Positions 14,782 to 25,043 of a DNA stretch of 64,000 bases are shown here, piece after piece. Source of the DNA: Allacma fusca (Eukaryota; Arthropoda; Collembola; Symphypleona; Sminthuridae); assembly GCA_947179485.1 (NCBI GenBank), contig OX359249.1:6014001-6078000 (forward strand). The letters are read 5' to 3'. Under the pieces are notes generated by a model. That model made no database searches. It was not told where the DNA came from and was given only the letters and a program-made list of their open reading frames with translations. Numbering within the stretch: the first letter of the stretch is position 1; every line of letters starts with the position of its first letter. Both the position numbers and the translations under genes were made by a program.

Positions 14782-17700
14782 CATGTATATTTTTCTCATT
14801 TTTTTTTTCGCTACCTGTCGGCCTTATTATGCATGGAATCGTCATCCACAGCATACTGTCATACAACGTCAGCTCGTGCTGGCCACGTCCAACTGCCAAC
14901 ACAACAACTCAAGAGCGTCTACGTCACCACGTACAGAGAGATATGCCCAAACTCAAGCAGTCACATAATATTTATTGCTAGGCATTTGCTACACAACACA
15001 AACACACATCGACACACACCGACTCTGTCCTATCGAGAAGGCTACACTCACAACACAGAGTGGTCATATATGCTTGAACTTTGTATGCATTCAGGAGTAA
15101 GTAGAGACGCAAGTGCCAATATCCTCTCTGCCCATCCTCTGGCTTGTGTGTACTATTTACTGCACACTTTTTAGCAGAGAGGGGTTTTAAATCCAAATGC
15201 AAAATAAAATGCGCACATTCGACTTCAATATATCCCCCTACTCTATCTATATGGGACGGTATAGTATTCAATGGCTCTTCCCTATCCCTACAAACTACCT
15301 ATATATAACTACTACTACAACTATAAGTATACTATCTACTACTAATACTACGACGCTTCAAGAACTAAATATAGCTACATAATAAACAGTGCCAAACACT
15401 CAGGAAAACGTTTAATACCGGGTTGATACCAGCTCATATTATCATTCAACTGTAGATGCATACATAATACCTACACTTGTGAAGTAGAGAACCAGGACGT
15501 AGCTTTTTCGTAACAAAACAAACGTCCGTAAAGGACATTTCATGGATTATTAAATGACTCGTTCGTGAGTACTTAACGTGAATACATAATAGGAGAAGCA
15601 AAGCCTCCCATACATTGTATATATAATGCTTTTATTGCAGTCCCAGTGTATACATAGGTAAGTGTACGTATCCACCTGTAATAAGTATGTATATGCATGT
15701 GTGACGTACCCACATATGTACCTTTCATGTCCTGACGTTCACAATTGCAGCATACACACCATAAACAAACAGTGAAACTACTGTTTGCAACAACCCTACA
15801 AAAAGGTGTATGTGTGCAGAGTACTTTTGATGTCGGTCGGCATTCGTTGGAAATTTTGAACAAATAACAATTACCATTATCGTAAAAGGAAAACACAGAG
15901 ACAGAGAGCGAGAGAGAGAGAGAGAGAGGGGGGCAAGGAAGGCTTGTATACAAAGGCGTACTGCGGCTCCTCTGTATTAGCAAATTTGCACTCCTGGTCA
16001 TTATTATATATGAAACCGTAGGATTCCCCATCTGACTGTTGACGTGGACAGTCGCACAAAAAGTTGCTCCGGTCCTAAACTCCCTCAACCGTGAATTTGT
16101 GTAGTTACAGAAACCTTTGCTTGAAGTATAGGAAGTACAACATAGCGGCCCATAGGTCATTTAAATGACAAATAAAACAAATAAAAGAGAGTTGAGTTTA
16201 ACGCCTCCTGAAAAGTCAACGAATCAACCAAATACAAACCCGACTAAAAAATCAAGAAACATGACTGTCACATTAGACGACCTCAAACTGTTGATTGAAG
16301 GGCTGTCTACTAAATTGGATACTATCATTGACAAGAAATTGGCAGAGCATCAGCAAAAAATTGACGCACTGGAGTCTCGCCTGGAATTTATGCAAAGGAA
16401 GGCAAACGAAAAGTCTTTAGTTATTTTTGGAGTTCCTGAAGATATTCAAGAGCCCTTTAGAAAACTGGAACAAAATGTGGAAAATGTCTTCAACGAGCTT
16501 GAACTGCCAGGAGTGAGTATTGATAGTGTGAGGCGAATTGGAAGGAAAATGATCGGAAAATCAAGACCAATTAACGTGTCCCTTGCCTATGCTCGGGAAA
16601 AATTTGCTGTTCTTACTGCAAAATTTGTACATAAAGACAAGCCAACTCTGAAAGGCATTTACATAAATGCCGAAAAAACTCCTCGTGAAATTAAAGTGCA
16701 ACGGAAATTAGCAGAAAAAGGAAGAGAGCTAAAACTGACTGACCCATTGGTGAAAATGAAGATTCGATTTGAAAAAATGTATGTGACGCACGGAAGTGGG
16801 GCTCAAGTCACTTATACACTAGACTTCAATGACAGTGCCTGGAAACCTATTATCATCTGAGAAGGAGCCCCTAGGCAATTCACTAATACAATTGCAGCAA
16901 ATAGCACTTGTAGTATTGGTTTCTGGAACTGCTGTGGGCTAAAGAGTGTTACAAATTTACCTAAAATTCAGCTTGTGAATTTAGCTGAACATGATATATT
17001 ATGCCTATGTGAAACGTGGCATGAAAACATTAAAAGTACTGAGAATGTGCAACTACTTTTCCCAAACTATACAATGTTTGAAAGTAGGGCTACAAGATAC
17101 CATAGTCATGGTAGAGCTAGCGGTGGATTACTTATATTTATAAGAAAAGGAATTTTCAATCACGCAAATCTATTGTGCCAAAATAATTGCTGGTTAATTA
17201 TCAGTTTACTTGCGGAAGGAGGCTATACGCTTCTTATTGTGAGTTGCTATCTAAACTTAGACCAGCCCTTACAGAAGCTTGAAGAATTACAACTAGTTCT
17301 TAATGACATTATCTCGCATACTAAACCTGACAGTATAGTAATTTTAGGAGATTTTAACGCAAGAGTTGGAAATTTAAACGTAATAACGTTTCCAATGCAG
17401 GCATCAAATGTGAATGTCCAGCGCAATTCTTTGGACGGTGTAATAAGTGAGAGAGGGAAATATTTATGTGGTATATTAGAGGATCTTGGTCTAGTTATAC
17501 TGAATGGAAGGGTAAGTGGAGACGACCCTGGTCAGTACACCAGACCAGAATCATCTTCGGTTCTTGATCTAATAGCAACTAACAGTGAAACGCTTGAAAA
17601 TGTTCGTCACCTCGAGTTTGCTGATCAATACGAATCAGATCATTTTATGGGCAAACTGCTGCTTCATATCAAGTCAAAAGTTTCCCCCCTAACAGTTACA

Positions 17701-20700
17701 AAAACCAGAACACTTCACACACAACTAAAGTGGATACCTGAACATAAGGATACCTATCAGAATTATTTCAATAATAGCTTAGCTAATATTGACGTTAATA
17801 GTGACTACGCTCTTTTTAAATGCCTAATCAAAAATGCAGCATGTGCCTCTAAAATGACGCGTACCAAAAATACGCATAATTACCCTGCCTGGTTTAATAA
17901 AGAATGTATAATTCTAAAAAACTTTGTCCAAAAGGCATTAAAGCTGGCAAAGAAATCAAACTGGGGTACAAGCTATAGAGATGAATACCTGAAAAGCCGG
18001 CGGATGTATAAAAAGCTGATACGCACTGCCAAAAAAAAGTATTGGGAAGAAAAATTACGAGCTGTTGCACAGGCAAGAAATATTACTGATTTCTGGAAAT
18101 ACATCAGACCCTTTCGTAAACAATCAGGTGTACAAAACCAACTAGAGAAGAATATATGGGAGGAGTTTCTGACAAGTAATATAACTAACAGTAGTCTAGT
18201 CATTACTCAGGACACACGACATCAAGTTCTGGACCGGGAAATTTCCTGGATGGAAGTAAAAGAAGCCCTAAAGCACTTGAAAAACAGAAAAGCCCCAGGG
18301 TTGGATGAAATCACAAATGAATTTCTGAAGAATTTACCACCCGTTGGTATTCAGTTACTTCATGTCGTACTCAACAATATATTTAACAACGAAACCCCCC
18401 CAGATGACTGGAGCGAAATTGAAACAACAATGATTTTTAAGAAAGGAGACATGTCAAACCCTGCAAACTATAGGCCCATAGCACTTGCAAGCACAACAAT
18501 GAAAATGTTTACACATATTTTGGAAAAACGAATGAGTGTGTGGGCTGAAACAGAAAATATAATACCTGAAGCACAGGCTGGATTCCGTAAAGGCAGAGGC
18601 TGTCAGGACCATATACAGACGCTAAATGCAGCAATTCAAATTGCACTTAATGAAGAAAGAGGAAAACTATTTGCTCTTTTTATTGATTTCAAGCAAGCTT
18701 TCCCATCAATACAGCATCATCTTCTCTGGCAAAGGCTTTATGACATTGGTGTGAGTGGTAAAATTATTCGCCTTTTACAAAAAGTTTATAATAGGGCAAG
18801 CACTAAGGTGCGACTTGAATCAGGCATGTCAAATCCGATAAAAATTAGCAAAGGTCTACTCCAGGGGTGTAGTTTAAGCCCGCTGCTTTTTTCGTTATTC
18901 ATACATGACATTGAGTCTCTTGTAAAAAACCAGGGTTGTGGAGGAGTGAAGTTTAACCGGCATCTACATATCATCATCCTGCTCTACGCAGATGATATGG
19001 TACTAATGACTCGTACCGCTGCAGACATGAAAAAGAATATTCTGGTCCTAACTGAATATTTTGAAAAGCTCAAATTAGAAGTAAACCTAAGTAAAACGCA
19101 GATGGTAGTCTTTAGAAAAGGTGGCCCATTGAGCAAACGACTAAAATTTGAATACAAAAATGAAAAAGTAGAAATTGTTGATGACTATACTTATCTGGGA
19201 GTGAAATTTTGTCGTTCTGGAGTGTTCAGAAATAATTTGAATTATTTCCTCAGTAAAGGAAAAGCGGCATGCGGTAGTATAATTTCAACTCTTGGGAATG
19301 CAAAAATAAACAACTGGAAGCATATTCAGAAGATGTTCTCAGCATGTATAAGGACTGCTGTTCTTTACTGCGCACAAATTTGGGGCCTGATGTATTTCAA
19401 TGAAATTGAAACGATTCAACAGTTCTACTTCAAAAGAATTTTAGTTATGTGTACACGAACCCCTGAATACATTGTGAGGCTAGAAACGGGTCAACTACAT
19501 ACCAAACTTAATGTCATTAGACAGCTACTGCGTTACATAATTCAAATACTCCGAATGGACGATGACAGATATCCGAAATGTGCATACTATGCTCTTTGTG
19601 CATTAGACAACCGCCTGAACCCTGATGACAATTTTAGAGGTATACAGTTCAACTGGGTTACCCAAATGAGGAAAATATTCTCGGAATATAACTTGGCCAA
19701 TAGATACAATTTCAGGCATCCGTCACCTTTGGAAACAAACTATGCGCAAATTATGATATCAATTGCAACGGAATTAGGAAGTAAAGACCTGGCAAGACTG
19801 CAACAATCCCAGCGACACGCACAGTATCAAGTCTTCAACTATATACCTGGATGTACACCAACATATTTACTACTAGATATTGGAATTAGGCAAAAGAGAA
19901 TAATGTCACAAGTGAGATTAGCAGGCACATACTTTAGACTTGGGAATTCGGTATCCACATTCCCAAATGAGTACAATATTCAACCATGTACAATATGTAA
20001 CACACAACAGCCAGATACTTTAGAACACATGTTCCTACACTGCCCCATGCAATCGAACAACAGGATTGGATTGAGCCTACACACTCCGTACAGAGCAAAC
20101 TTTGACCCAGATAGCAGAGAAGAAATGTCTAAACTTATCTATATCTGCATGAATTTCCTTCGAAGAAGGAATTTTTTTATGGAATATTAACAGTATACAC
20201 ACATCATAGTATGTATAATCCACAATTATTAATCTGACACTTACATACATTAACCTATATGGGAATCATAAAATAAATTGTAATTTTTGTTTGCATTATT
20301 ATCGGGTCATGGGTGAAAGCCTAGAGGACCCCAAAAATAAATAAATACAAATACAAACCGTAGTCTTATTTTTCCGCATAAATACTTAATATCAAGCTAT
20401 CCTCGTGTGTTTATAAACACGAGCATACACACACACACACACAATAAGCACACAATACTACGTACTTATACTATACCACTACAATTACTTACTTAAAGAT
20501 TATACTTCCAATCCAACAACAACGCAAAAAAACTAAAAAACGTTTTCGCTCGACATCCACCTTTCCTCACGTAGGCACTCATACATATTGTACATATATG
20601 TGAGTGTGTGTCTACTATACTCATATCCTATATAATTACTTATCAGGCAGGAAATTTTTAACGTCTGTGAAAGAAGAAGCCTGGCGACAAGTATATCTCT

Positions 20701-23700
20701 ATCTATCTACCCTATACATTGTAAAAGTGGGAGATCACATGGGAACACACTGGAGATTACACCTTTTCCTCACAATGTTTTAAATCCGCATGCTTACTAC
20801 ACACTACTTATAAAAAAAAACTACTTCAACTTTTACAATACAATAACACTCGGCTGTCAATATGTATTTACAGGTGCTACTAATATGCTCTCAAGGGACA
20901 ACGTTCCAATATATCTTTAAAATAGTAGTAGGATTCGTGGCATTATGTACGTAAGTATATGTTTTATCAGTGAGGACTGAACTACCTTGTGTAAGCCCAC
21001 AGGAAAATAGTTACACAAAGTGTGTGTAATTTAAATCGATGAAGGATTATCAAGAAGGGAAAGATGAGTAAGTGATAAATGAAAATTTTCAATGTCGATG
21101 ACGATCATATCAATTCTGCCCATACATAAACAATCCTCAAAATACTAACAATACGCACACACATATAGGATGAGGGAGTACAATACATTGATTCAAATAC
21201 TCATCTCTCTCTCTCTCACACACACACACACACTTTTTCTACCCCCAGTAGTACTACACACGAACAAGCTTTCAACACTTTTCCTCACAAAATAGGAAAG
21301 AAAAAAATCTTCAGGACGTAGTGCTCAGCTCCCTCATCAATACAGGCACATGTTGAAAGACAAAAGATGATTATTATGCCACATAAAGAATGTACTAACG
21401 GCTGTTTTAATTCATTACCATCATGTATAGTAGTGGTAGTAGAGAGATAAGCCAAAACAAAGAACACAATCATTTGTTTACGTTGTTATCACTACCAACC
21501 CCCTCCCCCCTGACAATACTATCCTAACAAGAATCTCCAGGTGAATAGTGAAGGGGGAAAATCCTATGTTCAGGATACATAGGTATATATAATATATGTA
21601 ATTATATACATAGGATGCTACTAATAATGTTCCACAATGCTACATTTCCCCCCTGTAATTACATACATACCTGCCTGGCACTCCAAGAGGTACAAAAAAT
21701 GTGTACACGTCAATTCCAATACAAAAGCAATTACTTGAACACAGTTACGTCACTAAAATAGCAACGTTTATGACAATACTTAAAAAAGGCTTAAGCTTCA
21801 TCCAGAATTACAAGCTTATAAGAGCCCTATAAACATTATACAAGAAGACCACCCTATTGACTTTACATTATCCCTCCTGAGACTCCTGTCTAGTGTGTAT
21901 AATAATAGCCTAATCATTTCTTTAAACCTCTACACTTATACACACACACAAACACACATACACACATTTATTTAGACAAGGAGAAGTGATTCCCAGATGC
22001 TGTCAAAAGAAAATTGACAAATCTTCTCTTACACATAGGACAAGAGTTACGATTACATACTTGAATCACACCAATCCCAAGTTTATAGCTTGAACGTTCG
22101 CATGACATGAAATTAAAAAGAAAAAAAAATCTAGCATGTACATAAAATTATAGCCTTGTACCTTCAAATGTCGTAATCCGTATTCTTAATTCTTCGAACT
22201 AACGAGTAACTAACTAGGAGGAGAGTTAAACAGCTTTTTGTCCCATACTTTCATATATTCTATAATAATATAAGTTCCATCATCCAAAACTGTCAAGGTA
22301 ACAAGGAGTTTGCCATTCAATGCATGAATCCTTGCTTGAAAAAAGAGTAACGTCTGCATTAGGAGCTAAACGTCTACATTTTTAGTGAGTGTCTCTGTCT
22401 CTATGTCTGTGTGTGTGTGTGTGTGTGTGTATACATTTAGAGCGTATAAATGGTGTCCACAGGTACCACTCTAAAATAATGAGTGTATTTCCGTACACAG
22501 TGTAACCAGTTTGGATGAAGGGAAACAAGCATAGAGAGGTTTTAAAGAAGGAGTGAAATCGAAAATGGAAAATATATATGGAGTTCTAGTAATGAAGAGG
22601 TCATGAGAACTATATTCAATTAAACTCCGCTCTTGCACCTCCCTTCACATCACTACAGTTATGATGAAGTAATAATGATTGACCAAGTTAAGTGATATAA
22701 GTTCCCAGAGGAATTACATGACACACACAATTAAAATGTAAGGCAGTGCTGCACATGGTATGGTACAGGTATGGAATTTCTCTCGCCCCTTTCAACCACT
22801 CAAAACATCAATGGCAAGTACTACACAGGCCGAGTCTCTGCAGGCACGCAATAGTAATGTTACCCAATGAAATGTGGACTGGATCAATTATACTGCATTA
22901 TTATTATTAGCAACCCAGGATGGAAGGCTTGGAGTTTTGTATACATACCATATTATAATAATAATAATAATAATAATAACAACAACAAAAAACAACAACA
23001 ACAACAAGGGGGAAAGAAACTGACCTGAATCCAGTCGGTGACTTTGACTTTAGAGACGTGCTTGATGGCCACCTGAGAAAGAAATTAGGGCAAATCACAG
23101 ATTTTAATTCACATTTTAATTCCAACCCGTCATACATATAACGTAATGACTCGCTTCCTGACGTACTCTACATTCACAACTACAACTACTACTCCTGACT
23201 GGCCTATCATGTTACCCTGACTTCGTCTCAATACAATATAATATACATTATTTTTTCTACTGTACACAACTACACTCATAGCAGAGAACTTGTAAAATTT
23301 CCCTTTCAAAATCAGCTCACGAAGCTGTATTAACTAACTAATGCTAATTACATTATTATTACAAACATGTCGGCAAGATATTGTTTCTAGTAATTTTCAT
23401 TCTTGAAAATGATGATTGCCTTATTTGGATTTGTTATTACAACGGAAGGTGTCAAACTCATTCAATTCTATCCCTCCATAAGGTACGTACATATAGCCTT
23501 CATTTCCTCCTTGTACGCCCTTATACACAACATATATATCTATATATATATACATGTCTATCTATTTACACAACAGTTGTCTAGAGTATCGTCTCATTAG
23601 TTGATAACATTTCTCTTCGTTCAACTTCAGAGTCCCTAAATAAGCTGCCAAATCCTCGGCAAGTATACGAGGACCGACACTGAAAAATGTGTAAAATTCA

Positions 23701-24997
23701 TAGAATAGATACAGAGTAATTACCTACCCTATTAGCTTATCCAAAAAGATTTCCACAAAATTATATACAAACTCTTAATACTCGGTAATTCCTTCGCATA
23801 TAGAGATACGAGGGAAACTGCACTACTGGAAGCTATTAAAATTCAGAGGACTAATTCCTTACTGAGAATATAAATGAGTTACAAAATACTACTTGAACAC
23901 TTGTAGGGGTTGTATAATATTGAATGTATAATTATCTATAGATACTATATACAGTAGTAGGTTAGATATATGAATGTTTATAATGTAGAAAATATAATCT
24001 AGATAAATTTACCTTCGGACCTTACCCTACACTACTATTTCCCTTGTATCTGTGTATAGCAAGGGCTAATAGAGGTTGGAGGAAGTAAATGAAAAAAAAT
24101 ACATTTGAAAACTTACGGGTAATCGATCTCGTAGTCGGATCCCGGCGTAAACTGTACCGAAGCCTCCTTGGCCTAAAACTTGGCCCAAACTATATGCTCT
24201 CTCGAAGGGCTCTCTGGACGGCATGACTAGAAAGAGAAGAAGAAAAAAATATATAAAGACATATTTAATTTTACTACGTGTCAAACCCACGTGTCTCATT
24301 ATCCCCCATTTATTTATCACTTTATTAAACACACTTAAAAGCCGAGTATATGAAAGTTACCTCTGGGGATTGGAATTGTGGAGACTGAACTCCCCATTTA
24401 AAAATTCTCTTGAAGGAAATCCGAAAAGGGAAAATCATAAAAGGTAACGGGGTTTCATACATTTATGGATCTCGTCAGAAGTGAGCAGTAGATTGGAGAG
24501 AACAGTGGGAAGCTTGAGCAGGAGTCATGTCTGACATTGAGGAGTAGGGAGAGAGAACATTAAACCCCGATAAGAATGTTAATGACCAAATTGGAGTCGC
24601 GCATTCCCCCCATGTTTACATTCTTCCCAAGCTTGTTCAATAAGGTAAGGTGAGTCATCATGAGGCCCCAAACCTCTACTTATATGTACTGGCTCATCCC
24701 TCTATACAGAATTGGTTGGCGAGTCATAGTTCCTCATTACTTTACAACCTCATCTTACAAATAATTTACTCCTTCCAAATACACACACACAAACACACAT
24801 CCACTTCATCTCAAGGGACTGACTCAAACTCACATAGATCCTCTGTTCCGAGAAAAATGTATCATTCATACGGTCCAAGATGCTTACTCAAGCTTGAATC
24901 TGTGAATTCCTGCACATATGTTAATTTGCATTTATCCGTACAAACACGTACATATGGTAACAAAACGTTTCCTATCGAATCTCCAATGAGATCTCTG

Positions 24998-25043
<46 letters not shown>

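Larger units (their letters stand above)
16022..20354 (+). mobile_element. Full-length non-LTR retrotransposon (LINE)
   Basis: A 4.3 kb element with a 143-bp 5' leader, two long open frames in the same phase, a 164-bp 3' UTR and an A-rich (TAAA/TACAAA) tail. It is flanked by the identical 9-mer AAACCGTAG at 16013-16021 and 20355-20363, the expected target-site duplication of target-primed insertion. It lies in the long PIM intron, opposite to the direction of host transcription. The uninterrupted ORF2 and perfect duplication suggest a recent insertion. The endonuclease-RT order with a CCHC-type C-terminus fits the APE-type LINEs (Jockey/I/CR1/L1-like groups). I cannot place the clade without a tree. 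Confidence 0.92.
12788..23024 (-). other. PIM intron, 10.2 kb, containing the LINE
   Basis: Outside the LINE (16022-20354) it holds only microsatellites and short shadow frames: (CT)n at 14733-14778, (GA)n at 15899-15928, (CT)n/(CA)n at 21204-21233, (GT)n at 22407-22430 and (AAT)n/(AAC)n at 22954-23007. Without the LINE it would be 5.9 kb. Confidence 0.8.

Noticed and set aside
16975..20190. GTG at 16975 as the ORF2 start
   Set aside because: The endonuclease motif FWNCCGL lies upstream in the same open frame, so this codon is internal. It is only the first start-like codon after the stop.
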